DNA of 64,000 nt from contig OY730440.1 of the NCBI GenBank assembly GCA_963422655.1, positions 1,922,001 through 1,986,000 of the forward strand. The letters are read 5' to 3'. The notes below the pieces were generated by a model that searched no databases, was not told where the DNA came from, and was given only the letters and a program-made list of their open reading frames with translations. Numbering within the stretch: position 1 is the first letter of the stretch; each line of letters opens with the position of its first letter. Position numbers and translations under genes: made by a program. The stretch comes from CATQHS01 sp963422655 (GTDB taxonomy: Bacteria; Actinomycetota; Acidimicrobiia; Acidimicrobiales; Aldehydirespiratoraceae). Below, piece after piece: positions 24,930 through 33,220 of this stretch.

Positions 24930-25693
24930 AGGAACGGCCGATGAAGGAACAGCCTCTGGTCGGGTTGCGGATCGTGGTCTGCCGGCCCCTGGATCAGTCG
25001 GTCGGTTTGGTGGAACTGCTGGAGGAGGCCGGAGCCGAACCGGTGAGCGCACCGGTCATCGCCATCACCGATCCCCCCGATGGCGGCGCGGCGTTGAGGG
25101 GCGCGATGGCCGGCCTGACCCGGGGTGACTGGCTGATCGTCACCAGTCCCAACGGAGCTGACCGGGTGGGTGAGGCTCTGGCCGGTTCGATCCCGCCCGG
25201 CGTCAGGGTGGCTGCTATCGGGCCGGGCACGGCCCGGCGAGCGACCCAGGTCGGGCTGCGGGTTCATCTGGTGCCTGAACGGGCTGTCGCCGAGGGCTTG
25301 CTCGAAACCTTCCCCGCTCCGGCCGGGTCCGGCCGGGTCGTGGTGGCCCGGGCGGAGGTGGCTCGAGCGGCGCTTCCCGACGGCCTGAGGTCGGCTGGGT
25401 GGGATGTCACCGACGTAGCGGCCTATCGCACCGTGACCAGCGATCTCACCGCCGAGCAGAAACGTCAGGTGGCCGGCGCCGACGGGGTGGTGTTCACCTC
25501 TTCGTCGACCGTCGACCGGTTGGTGGCCGCGGTCGGGGCCGGTGCCGTCCCGTCCCTGGTGGTCTCGATCGGCCCGGTCACTTCGGCCACCGCCGCCGGT
25601 TACGGTGTCGCCGTTACCGTGGAAGCGTCCGACCACACCATCGAAGGCACCATCGAAGCTCTCGAGGAGCACGCTTCGTCCTGGCTGGATTGA
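24926..25693 (+). CDS. hemD: Uroporphyrinogen-III synthase
   Basis: A 255-residue HemD that cyclises and inverts ring D of hydroxymethylbilane. The family is poorly conserved; visible markers are GLRIVVCRPLDQS at the start, DWLIVTSPNGADRV, AAIGPGTARRATQVGL, DVTDVAAYRTV and VVFTSSSTVDRLV with SIGPVTSATAAGYG. ATG 24926 overlaps the hemC stop by 4 bases; a second in-frame ATG at 24941 lies nearer the conserved part. Not fused to a methyltransferase, unlike in some actinobacteria. Confidence 0.93.
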   Translation: MKERPMKEQPLVGLRIVVCRPLDQSVGLVELLEEAGAEPVSAPVIAITDPPDGGAALRGAMAGLTRGDWLIVTSPNGADRVGEALAGSIPPGVRVAAIGPGTARRATQVGLRVHLVPERAVAEGLLETFPAPAGSGRVVVARAEVARAALPDGLRSAGWDVTDVAAYRTVTSDLTAEQKRQVAGADGVVFTSSSTVDRLVAAVGAGAVPSLVVSIGPVTSATAAGYGVAVTVEASDHTIEGTIEALEEHASSWLD

Positions 25694-25737
25694 CCGATGA
25701 CTCTGGGGCCGAGATGCAGGCTGGGTAACCTCCCGGA

Positions 25738-26718
25738 GTGGCTTTTCCCCGGTATCGCTTCCGTCGCCTCCGGGCCACGTCGGCTCTGCGGCGGCTGGTG
25801 GCAGAGCATCGTCTGCATCCCGACGACTTGGTCGCTCCGCTCTTCGTGCGGGAAGGGATAGACGAACCCCAGCCCATCGCCTCGCTGCCGGGACAGGTCC
25901 AGCACACCCGGCGGTCGCTGAGGGCCGAGGTGAAAGAGCTGGCGGCACTGGGGGTGCCGGGGTTGATCCTCTTCGGTGTCCCCGAACGAAAGGACGCCCG
26001 GGGATCCGAGGCTTGGAACCCCGACGGGATCGTGGCCGTGGCGCTGAACGATCTGCGCGACGACCATGGTGACGACATGGTAGTGATGAGCGATCTCTGC
26101 CTCGACGAGTACACCGATCACGGGCACTGCGGCGTGATCGACGACCGCGGTGACGTCGACAACGACGCCACCGTCGACCTCTACGCCCGGGTGGCGGTGA
26201 CCCAGGCCGGTGCCGGCGCGGGGGTGGTAGCGCCGTCGGGGATGATGGACGGGCAGGTCGGCATCATCCGAGCTGCGCTCGATGGCGCCGGATTCACCGG
26301 CACGGCCGTCCTCGCCTACTCGGCCAAGTACGCCACCGCCCTGTACGGGCCGTTCCGTGACGCGGTGGGCGTGGAGATCGCCGCGGGCGGTGATCGCCGC
26401 CGCTACCAGCAGGACGTGGCCAACGCTCGGGAAGCCTTGGACGAGATCCGAGCCGATATCGACGAGGGGGCCGACATGGTGATGGTGAAACCGGCGCTGA
26501 CCCACCTCGACGTGATCGCCCGGGCCCGAGCCGAGATCAACCGCCCTCTGGGGGCGTACCACGTGTCGGGCGAGTACGCCATGGTCCACGCCGCGGCTCG
26601 GATGGGCTGGCTCGACCTCGACGCGGTAGCCGCCGAGCAAGTGCTGGCCGTGAAACGAGCCGGGGCCGACTTCATCCTCACCTACTTCGCACGGCTCCTG
26701 GCCGAGACGATGCAATGA
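25738..26718 (+). CDS. hemB: Delta-aminolevulinic acid dehydratase (porphobilinogen synthase)
   Basis: A 326-residue HemB that condenses two ALA molecules. GTG start. The metal loop reads SDLCLDEYTDHGHCG, a Cys-Asp-Cys variant of the three-Cys zinc site. The Schiff-base lysines lie in AYSAKYATALYGPFRDA and VMVKPALTHLD. Also visible: RRYQQDVANAREALDE and YHVSGEYAM. It lies 44 bases after hemD. Confidence 0.97.
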   Translation: MAFPRYRFRRLRATSALRRLVAEHRLHPDDLVAPLFVREGIDEPQPIASLPGQVQHTRRSLRAEVKELAALGVPGLILFGVPERKDARGSEAWNPDGIVAVALNDLRDDHGDDMVVMSDLCLDEYTDHGHCGVIDDRGDVDNDATVDLYARVAVTQAGAGAGVVAPSGMMDGQVGIIRAALDGAGFTGTAVLAYSAKYATALYGPFRDAVGVEIAAGGDRRRYQQDVANAREALDEIRADIDEGADMVMVKPALTHLDVIARARAEINRPLGAYHVSGEYAMVHAAARMGWLDLDAVAAEQVLAVKRAGADFILTYFARLLAETMQ

Positions 26719-26725
26719 CCGGTCG

Positions 26726-28045
26726 GTGGCCACCCTCGTGAGCGCCACCGGTTCCCGACCGGCTCCGACCGGCTCCAACCGGAGCCTCTTCGAGCGAGCC
26801 CGAAGGGTGATCCCGGGTGGGGTGAACTCGCCGGTGCGGTCGTTTCGAGCCGTGGGCGGAACTCCTTACTTCGTCGCTCGCGCCCACGGGCCGTTCGTCT
26901 ACGACGTCGAGGGGCGGCGCTATATCGACTATGTCCAGAGCTACGGGCCGGGCATCTTGGGGCATGCCCACCCGGCCGTGGTCGAAGCGCTGCGCGACGC
27001 GGCGAGCCGGGGTACCAGCTACGGCGCCCCCACCGAGAACGAGGTGCTGATCGCCGAGGAGATGTGCGCTCGGGTGGGCGGGTTGGAAATGGTGCGGTTG
27101 GTGTCGAGCGGAACCGAGGCGGTGATGTCGGCCGTCCGGTTGGCTCGGGGTGTCACCGGCCGATCCACCGTCGTCAAGTTCGCCGGGTGTTATCACGGGC
27201 ACAGCGACGCTTTGCTGGTGGCGGGCGGATCAGGCGTGGCCCAGCAGGGCCTGATCGGGTCCGAAGGGGTGACCGAGGGGGCGGTGGCCGACACCGTTGT
27301 CGCTCCCTACAACGTCGTGCCCGATCTGGATTCCAGCGTGGCCGCGGTCTGCGTGGAACCGGTGGCCGCCAACATGGGTCTGGTTGCTCCTACCGAAGGT
27401 TTCCTGGAAGGGCTGCGAGCGGCCTGCGACGAGGCCGGGGCGCTGTTGCTCTTCGACGAGGTGATCACCGGGTTCCGCTTGGGTCGAGCCGGCGCCACCG
27501 GGTGGTTCGGGGTACGACCCGACTTGTGGTGTTTCGGCAAGGTGATCGGCGGGGGGCTGCCCATGGGCGCCTTCGGGGCTTCGGCTGCGATCATGGCCGG
27601 TATCGCTCCGCTGGGTGGTGTGTACCAGGCCGGCACGCTGTCGGGGAATCCCCTCGCCACCGCGGCCGGTCTGGCCACCCTGGCCCAGCTCGATGCTGAC
27701 GCTTACGCCCGGCTCGAGTCGGTGGCCTGCCGGTTGCAGGCCGGCCTGATCGAGGCCTTGACCTCAGCGGGGGTGACCGCGGTCGTCCCCCGGGTCGGTC
27801 CGCTGCTGGGTCTGTTCTTCACCATCACCGAGCCGGTCGATTTCGATACGGCCGGGCTGGCCGCCGACAACGGCATCTATCCCCGGTTCTTCCACGGGAT
27901 GCTCGAACGTGGGGTAGCCCTGGCCCCGGGCCCTTACGAAGCGATGTTCCCGTCGCTGGCTCATACCGCCGCCGAGGTCGACGCCACCATCGAGGCCGCA
28001 GCCGAGGTGGCCCGTGACATGGCCCGTGACATTGACGGTGCATGA
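26726..28045 (+). CDS. hemL: Glutamate-1-semialdehyde 2,1-aminomutase
   Basis: A 439-residue class III PLP aminotransferase-fold enzyme that converts GSA to ALA. Markers: SLFERARRVIPGGVNSPVR, SYGPGILGHAHPAVVEA, LVSSGTEAVMSAVRLARG, KFAGCYHGHSD, LLFDEVITGFRLG and the PLP Lys in CFGKVIGGGLPMGAFG at about residue 272. Two possible GTG starts lie at 26726 and 26738. It follows hemB by 7 bases, so hemA-C-D-B-L is one operon. Confidence 0.97.
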   Translation: MATLVSATGSRPAPTGSNRSLFERARRVIPGGVNSPVRSFRAVGGTPYFVARAHGPFVYDVEGRRYIDYVQSYGPGILGHAHPAVVEALRDAASRGTSYGAPTENEVLIAEEMCARVGGLEMVRLVSSGTEAVMSAVRLARGVTGRSTVVKFAGCYHGHSDALLVAGGSGVAQQGLIGSEGVTEGAVADTVVAPYNVVPDLDSSVAAVCVEPVAANMGLVAPTEGFLEGLRAACDEAGALLLFDEVITGFRLGRAGATGWFGVRPDLWCFGKVIGGGLPMGAFGASAAIMAGIAPLGGVYQAGTLSGNPLATAAGLATLAQLDADAYARLESVACRLQAGLIEALTSAGVTAVVPRVGPLLGLFFTITEPVDFDTAGLAADNGIYPRFFHGMLERGVALAPGPYEAMFPSLAHTAAEVDATIEAAAEVARDMARDIDGA

Positions 28046-28069
28046 GTCAACGGTGATACAAACGGTTCC

Positions 28070-28528
28070 ATGGCTTGGACAATTCTGGTTGTCAACGGTC
28101 CCAATCTGAATCTGCTGGGGGATCGGGAACCCGACCTGTACGGTGCGGTGACCCTCGATGAGATCAGCCGCGGCCTCGACGACTACGGTGCAGACCGCGG
28201 CGTCACCATCGAGCACTTCCAGTCCAACATAGAAGGCGAACTGCTCGACGCACTTCATGGTGGTCGTGGCTCTGCCGACGGGATCGTCCTCAACGCCGGC
28301 GCCTTCACCCATTACTCGATCGCGCTCCGCGATGCCATTGCCGCCGTCGGTGTCCCTGTGGTCGAGACCCACATCTCCAACGTGCACGCCCGGGAGGACT
28401 TCCGCCACACCTCGGTGATCGCGGCCGTGTGCCTGGGGGTGATCGCCGGTTTCGGCCCGACCGGATACCGGCTCGCCGTCGATGCCCTGATCGACCATCT
28501 CGAATCCCGACCAGCACCCGGGCCATGA
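28070..28528 (+). CDS. aroQ: 3-dehydroquinate dehydratase, type II
   Basis: A 152-residue dodecameric-type DHQase of the shikimate pathway. Signature parts: VVNGPNLNLLGDREPDLYG with the catalytic Tyr at the end, SNIEGELLDAL, VLNAGAFTHYSIALRDAI and ETHISNVHAREDFRHTSV. The ATG start is 24 bases after hemL. The stop overlaps the start of the LigD-like gene (ATGA). No other aro gene is nearby. Confidence 0.97.
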   Translation: MAWTILVVNGPNLNLLGDREPDLYGAVTLDEISRGLDDYGADRGVTIEHFQSNIEGELLDALHGGRGSADGIVLNAGAFTHYSIALRDAIAAVGVPVVETHISNVHAREDFRHTSVIAAVCLGVIAGFGPTGYRLAVDALIDHLESRPAPGP

Positions 28529-29547
28529 CCGCCGGTCCCGCCGTGCTCGAGCTGGCTGGTCACGAGGTACGGGTTACCAACCCGGCCAAGGTGTTCTTCG
28601 CCGAGCGGGGTGAGACGAAGCTCGATCTGGTCCAGTACTACCTGGCTGTGACCGAGCCTCTCCTGAGGGCCATGGGAGGGCGTCCCGTCTTGCTGGAGCG
28701 CTACCCCGACGGAGCCCAGGGGTCGTCGTTCTTCCAGAAGCGGGTTCCCAAGGGCGCGCCCGAATGGCTGCGCACCATGGTTGTGAGCACCCCCAACGGC
28801 ACCACCTCCAATGCCATGGTCGCAGCCGATATCGCTCACGTGGTGTGGGCCGTCAACATGGGCTGCCTCGGCTTCCACGTGTGGCCCAGCCGCGCCACCG
28901 ACCCCGATCATGCCGACGAACTACGAATCGATCTGGATCCTCAACCCGGCGTGAACTTCGACCAGGTCCGGGAGGCGGCCATGGAGGTGCGGGCCGCTCT
29001 CGACGAGCTGGGACTGACCGGTTTCCCCAAGACGTCGGGTCGCAAGGGCCTGCATGTGTACGTGCGGTTGCTGCCCCGCTGGGACCCCTTTCAAGTCCGG
29101 GCCGGAGCCGTGGCCCTGGCCCGGGAACTGGCCCGACGCCGGCCCGATCTGATCACCGACGCTTGGTGGAAGGAAGAGCGAGGTCGGCGGGTGTTCGTCG
29201 ACTTCAACCAGAACGCCCCGCACAAGACGGTGTTCGGGGCGTGGTCGGTACGGGCCCGGCCCGGGGCCCAGGTATCGACGCCGATCCGATGGTCCGACGT
29301 AGCCGACGTCGAGCCCGATGAGCTGACCATCGCCACCGTGCCGACCCTTGTGGCCGACAGCGGGGACGCCTGGGCCGGCATCGATGACGAGTTGTGCTCG
29401 CTGGAGTTGCTGCTGGATTGGCACCGCCGGGACATGGCCAGCGGGTTGGCGGATGCTCCGTGGCCGCCGGTCTACCCCAAGATGCCCAACGAAGGGCCCC
29501 GGGTGGCTCCGAGCCGGGCTCGCAAGCGGGCCGGGCCGGTTTCGTGA
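28525..29547 (+). CDS. LigD-type polymerase domain (archaeo-eukaryotic primase family)
   Basis: A 340-residue stand-alone PolDom, homologous to the polymerase/primase domain of bacterial NHEJ LigD. The metal ligands are in DELRIDLDPQPG (DxD), and KTSGRKGLHVYVRL, VFVDFNQNAPHKTVFGAWS and VSTPIRWSDV are typical. ATG 28525 overlaps the aroQ stop. Known family members add NTPs or dNTPs at breaks together with Ku and a ligase; neither partner is in this window. Gap filling in repair is the likely role. Confidence 0.93.
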   Translation: MTAGPAVLELAGHEVRVTNPAKVFFAERGETKLDLVQYYLAVTEPLLRAMGGRPVLLERYPDGAQGSSFFQKRVPKGAPEWLRTMVVSTPNGTTSNAMVAADIAHVVWAVNMGCLGFHVWPSRATDPDHADELRIDLDPQPGVNFDQVREAAMEVRAALDELGLTGFPKTSGRKGLHVYVRLLPRWDPFQVRAGAVALARELARRRPDLITDAWWKEERGRRVFVDFNQNAPHKTVFGAWSVRARPGAQVSTPIRWSDVADVEPDELTIATVPTLVADSGDAWAGIDDELCSLELLLDWHRRDMASGLADAPWPPVYPKMPNEGPRVAPSRARKRAGPVS

Positions 29548-29557
29548 CGTCCGGGCT

Positions 29558-29589
29558 CGCCAGCCTCACCTCCCGCCAGCCTCACCTCC
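29558..29589. repeat. Two head-to-tail copies of a 16-base unit
   Basis: CGCCAGCCTCACCTCC occurs at 29558-29573 and 29574-29589. It fills the gap between two convergent genes and covers the stop codon of the minus-strand EF-hand protein. Confidence 0.9.
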
Positions 29590-30769
29590 AAGGGCTGTCA
29601 CGCAGTGCTTTCGCTATCCTGGTCAGGTACTCCTCCTGAACCTGCTGACCGAAGGTGACGCCGGCCTTATTGAGATGCTCGTTGGCGATGTCCAGTTCGT
29701 CGAATATGTCCTTGACGATAACGTCGGCAACGACGGCCCGGGCGATGTCCTCGGCCATTTCCTCGCGCAGTTCCTTCGCCTGCTTCACCACGGCGTCGGT
29801 GGCGGCTCGACGGCCGCCGGTTCTGGCTGCGTCGAAGACTTTTTTGCTCACCGTGACCGTCTGACGCACCCCCGAACCGGACAGGCCCGGAATGGGCACC
29901 ATGCCGAGGGCGTAGATGGCTGCGGAGAGGTAGTCGCCGTTGATGGCGTAGTAGAGGGCTCGACCCATGTCCACCAGATCACCGATCACCGGGACGAATG
30001 ACACCGCGTCGAGGAGCAGGTTCAGGTCTAGGTTCACGAGCGGCTCCGGACGGTTGTGGGCGCGGTCGTCGAGGACTTGGTTAACGGCCCTGACCAAGTC
30101 CGGCGACAGCTCGTAACCGGTCAGGAAAGCCTTGAAGTCCTCGCGGCTCAACACGCTGTCGGGAGCTCCTCCCTCAGCCGCGGTGTCGATCAACCCCAAT
30201 AGGGGCAGCAACGTCGCCCAAGCCGTTGCCTTGGTGACGAAGGCGTCTATGTCTTCCAGCGACAGGAGCCCGTCGCTGTCGCTGTCGTCGTGGTGGAAGT
30301 CACGTTCATAGCCTCCGGCGAGGTAGCTGTCGTTGCCCTTGGCCGTTTCCACTTTGTCGAAGAAGTCACTGTGGGCCAGCAACCAGGTCGCGGCAGTGCG
30401 GGCTGATCCGGTCATCTCGTCTCTGGCCCACTCCAAGTCGCGGCGCGACAACCGGCCGTCGGTCTCACACGGGACGCCCTGGGTCTCGATGAGCTGGAAG
30501 TGGTTCCGCAAGTGCTCCAGGGCAGCCAGTCCTGCGTTCATGTCGGACCCGCCCAGGGTGATGAGACGTACCCGACCGATGAGATCGCTGGCGATGGCTT
30601 TCAGGGTGTCAGCAGCTCCGTGGACCTCGGTGTCGGCGTCGGTGACCGGATCTTCGAGCAGGGCCGCGGACTCGGCCAGCAGATCGTACAGCGCAATCGC
30701 GTCGGCGGTGAGGTAGTCGGCCGCGGTCGTCAGGCATTTGTGCAGCTCCACGGAGCTGGTCACGTTCAT
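29582..30769 (-). CDS. EF-hand protein with pretoxin (PT-TG)-like segment; orphan
   Basis: About 395 residues from ATG 30769 (longer starts at 30808 and 30835 are open). Residues 162-173, DSDSDGLLSLED, form an EF-hand-type calcium loop; weaker half-loops lie at 102-111 (ETDGRLSRRD) and 203-211. Residues 253-300 (SFVPVIGDLVDMGRALYYAI, NGDYLSAAIYALGMVPIPG) resemble the PT-TG pretoxin segment that precedes C-terminal toxins in polymorphic toxin proteins. The last 75 residues are helical and charged and match no toxin I recognise. There is no signal peptide and no obvious immunity gene beside it. A toxin role is only a suggestion. Confidence 0.6.
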   Translation of the reverse strand: MNVTSSVELHKCLTTAADYLTADAIALYDLLAESAALLEDPVTDADTEVHGAADTLKAIASDLIGRVRLITLGGSDMNAGLAALEHLRNHFQLIETQGVPCETDGRLSRRDLEWARDEMTGSARTAATWLLAHSDFFDKVETAKGNDSYLAGGYERDFHHDDSDSDGLLSLEDIDAFVTKATAWATLLPLLGLIDTAAEGGAPDSVLSREDFKAFLTGYELSPDLVRAVNQVLDDRAHNRPEPLVNLDLNLLLDAVSFVPVIGDLVDMGRALYYAINGDYLSAAIYALGMVPIPGLSGSGVRQTVTVSKKVFDAARTGGRRAATDAVVKQAKELREEMAEDIARAVVADVIVKDIFDELDIANEHLNKAGVTFGQQVQEEYLTRIAKALRDSPWR

Positions 30770-30798
30770 CAACAGGAGATCGTCTATGGAACAATGAA

Positions 30799-30823
30799 AC
30801 AACATCATGTACCATGTTGTCAA
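30799..30823 (-). promoter_or_regulatory. Dyad and TTGACA-like element upstream of the EF-hand protein
   Basis: ACAACAT (30799-30805) and ATGTTGT (30814-30820) form a perfect 7-base inverted repeat with an 8-base spacer. On the minus strand TTGACA occupies 30823-30818, partly inside the dyad. The layout would fit an operator over a -35 box and supports a start at 30769; no good -10 box is visible. Confidence 0.35.
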
Positions 30824-30842
30824 GGGGTAATTCACAGAACCA

Positions 30843-31799
30843 GTGAGCCAGCCCGGTCCCTCGGCGACCTACCATCGACTCGTGGCCACCCCTGTACGCA
30901 TCGCTGGCGAGGTTCGTGACGCGCTGGCCGGAGGGGCACCGGTCGTGGCCTTGGAGTCGATCCTTGTGTCCGAGCTCGGTTTACCCGCGCCGGCCAATCA
31001 CCGTTGCATGGAATTGATGACGGCTGCGATCGTGGCCAGTGGAGCCATTCCAGCCCTCACCGGTGTTCTCGACGGCCGAGCCGTCGTGGGCGTCACCGGT
31101 GCCGAAGCGGACCGGCTGATGGCCGGGAGCACCAAGGTCACGGCCCGTGACCTGGGCGCAGCGGTGGCTCGACATCTCACTACCGGCGTCACCACCGTGT
31201 CCGCCTCGGTCACGCTGGCCGCCGCCGTCGGCATCGAGGTCTTTGCCACCGGAGGGATCGGCGGTGTTCACCAGGGGTCGCTCCTCACCGGCGACGTGAG
31301 CCAGGATCTGATGGCACTGGCCCGCCACCCGGTCGTGACCGTGTCGGCCGGAGCCAAGGTCTTCCTCGACCTTCCCCGCACCCTCGAATATCTGGAGACC
31401 CTGGGCGTACCGGTGGTGGGCTGGAACACCGGCCGGTTCCCGGCTTTTTACGTGAGGGACTCCGGAGTGAGTGTCGCCCACACGGTACGGGACGGCTCGG
31501 AGGCAGCCGCCCTGTTCCGGGCCGGTGCCAGTGTGGGCCACCCCACCGGGATGCTGGTGGCCAACCCCATCCCAGCCCGTGCCGAGCTGGATCCGGCCAT
31601 AGTCGAAACTGCCGTGGAACAGGCCCTCACCGCGGCTGAACACCGAGGCTTGTCCGGAACGGCTGTCACCCCGGCCGTACTGGAGGCCATAGCCGTCGCT
31701 ACCGGCGGTGACAGCATCGCAGCTAATCTGGCTCTGGCCGAGTCGAACGCCTCGGTGGCGGCTTCCATCGCCGACGCGCTGGTTCGGGGCGAGGCATGA
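30843..31799 (+). CDS. psuG: Pseudouridine-5'-phosphate glycosidase
   Basis: A PsuG-family protein of 318 residues, or 305 if GTG 30882 is used, which is closer to the family norm. It splits pseudouridine 5'-phosphate into uracil and ribose 5-phosphate. Signature parts: VVALESILVSELGLPAPAN, ATGGIGGVHQG, VVTVSAGAKVFLDLPRTLEY (catalytic Lys), LGVPVVGWNT and GMLVANPIP. The companion kinase psuK is not adjacent. Its stop overlaps the start of the P450 gene. Confidence 0.93.
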   Translation: MSQPGPSATYHRLVATPVRIAGEVRDALAGGAPVVALESILVSELGLPAPANHRCMELMTAAIVASGAIPALTGVLDGRAVVGVTGAEADRLMAGSTKVTARDLGAAVARHLTTGVTTVSASVTLAAAVGIEVFATGGIGGVHQGSLLTGDVSQDLMALARHPVVTVSAGAKVFLDLPRTLEYLETLGVPVVGWNTGRFPAFYVRDSGVSVAHTVRDGSEAAALFRAGASVGHPTGMLVANPIPARAELDPAIVETAVEQALTAAEHRGLSGTAVTPAVLEAIAVATGGDSIAANLALAESNASVAASIADALVRGEA

Positions 31800-32995
31800 G
31801 CGACGAGCTGTTCCTCGAGATCGTGACGGATCCCAGCGTCATTCCCGATCCCTACCCGCACCTGCGCCGGCTGCGCGAGACGGCTCCGGTTCACAAGCTG
31901 AGCTTCACCGACTACTGGGTCCTGACCCGGTTCTCCGATTGCCGGGCCGTGCTGCGGGATCCCCGGATGGGCCAGCCCGAACCGACCGACGACCCCCCGA
32001 CTCTGGTACCGGGGGCCGGTCGGGATCGGGGCGAGGAGAGGTCGCTGCTGTTCCTGAACCCGCCCGACCACACCCGGCTGAGGTCTCTGGTCAGCCGGGC
32101 TTTCACTCCTCGACGGGTCCAAGGCCTCGAAGCTTCTATCGCGGCCATGACCGACGAGCTCCTCGACGAGCTGGCCGGGACGGGCGGCGCGGACGTGATC
32201 GACATGTTGGCCTTCCCGCTGCCAGCCAACGTCATCAGCGAGCTGGTCGGGGTGCCTCGCCGGGACCGGGACTGGCTCCGACCGCTGATCGCGGATCTGT
32301 CCGCCACCCTGGAGCCCGGGTTGCTCGCCGATCCGGAGCGGGTGCAGAGATCCGGGGAGCAGGTCGGGGCTTACATCGACGACCTGATCGAGACCCGACG
32401 CCGCCAACCTCGAGACGACCTGCTCTCGGGACTCATCGCGGCCAGCGACGGCGAGGACCGGCTCACCCAGGAGGAGGTCGCTCTCACCACCTCGCTCATC
32501 TACGCGGCCGGGTTCGAGACGACGAGCAATCTGATCGGCAACATGGTCCATGCCCTACTGCGCTACCCCGACCAGCTCGCCCGACTGCGGACCGATAGGT
32601 CGCTGGTGGCCACCGCGGTGGACGAGGTGCTCCGCTACGAGCCGCCGGTGCAGATCGACGGTCGCTATGCCTTCGAGGCAATCGAGGTCGGGGGCGAAGT
32701 GATCCCGGCCGGTCATGCCGTTATGACCCTGCTGGGAGCGGCCAACCGCGATCCGGCTGCGGTCACCGATCCCGACTGCTTCGACGTGGGCCGGGCCGAG
32801 GTTCCCATGCTGTCGTTCTCCTCGGGGATCCACTACTGCCTGGGTGCATCACTGGCCCGGCTGGAGAGCCGGGTGGTACTGGACCGGCTTCTGGACCGGT
32901 TCGGCACCTGGGAGCTGCTGGAGGGGGACCCGCCCTGGAAGCCCCGCTTCACGCTGCGAGGCCTGGCCCGTCTGCCGGTCCGCTTTTCTTCTTGA
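31796..32995 (+). CDS. Cytochrome P450
   Basis: A 399-residue soluble P450 starting in the psuG stop (ATGA). Markers: LNPPDHTRLRSLVSRAFTPR, the I-helix AAGFETTSNLIGN, VDEVLRYEPPVQ (ExxR) and the haem loop FSSGIHYCLGASLARLE with the ligand at Cys348. It is clearly distinct from the P450 at 13793. No ferredoxin or reductase gene lies beside it. Substrate unknown. Confidence 0.95.
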   Translation: MSDELFLEIVTDPSVIPDPYPHLRRLRETAPVHKLSFTDYWVLTRFSDCRAVLRDPRMGQPEPTDDPPTLVPGAGRDRGEERSLLFLNPPDHTRLRSLVSRAFTPRRVQGLEASIAAMTDELLDELAGTGGADVIDMLAFPLPANVISELVGVPRRDRDWLRPLIADLSATLEPGLLADPERVQRSGEQVGAYIDDLIETRRRQPRDDLLSGLIAASDGEDRLTQEEVALTTSLIYAAGFETTSNLIGNMVHALLRYPDQLARLRTDRSLVATAVDEVLRYEPPVQIDGRYAFEAIEVGGEVIPAGHAVMTLLGAANRDPAAVTDPDCFDVGRAEVPMLSFSSGIHYCLGASLARLESRVVLDRLLDRFGTWELLEGDPPWKPRFTLRGLARLPVRFSS

Positions 32996-33220
32996 GTTGC
33001 CTCTTGTCGAGTTGCCGCCCGGCGTAGCGGCCTCGGGCTCGGTGGGGTCGGGGTTGCGTCGACTTCTCGGCTAAACCCGAAGACTGCTCGAGGAGCTGAC
33101 AACCGTCGGCGGCTTGCAGCTCAACCGGGTTCTCGGGCGAGACTCAGCCGGGTTCCCTGTCGAGACCTGACCGAACGGCCGCCACCGATACATCCGAAGT
33201 CGACACACCCACACCTTCCA
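32996..33220. other. Intergenic gap without recognised gene
   Basis: The 225 bases between the P450 gene and the DUF222 gene hold no convincing reading frame, tRNA or terminator. Two similar stretches containing CCGGGTT lie at 33120-33160. Confidence 0.5.
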
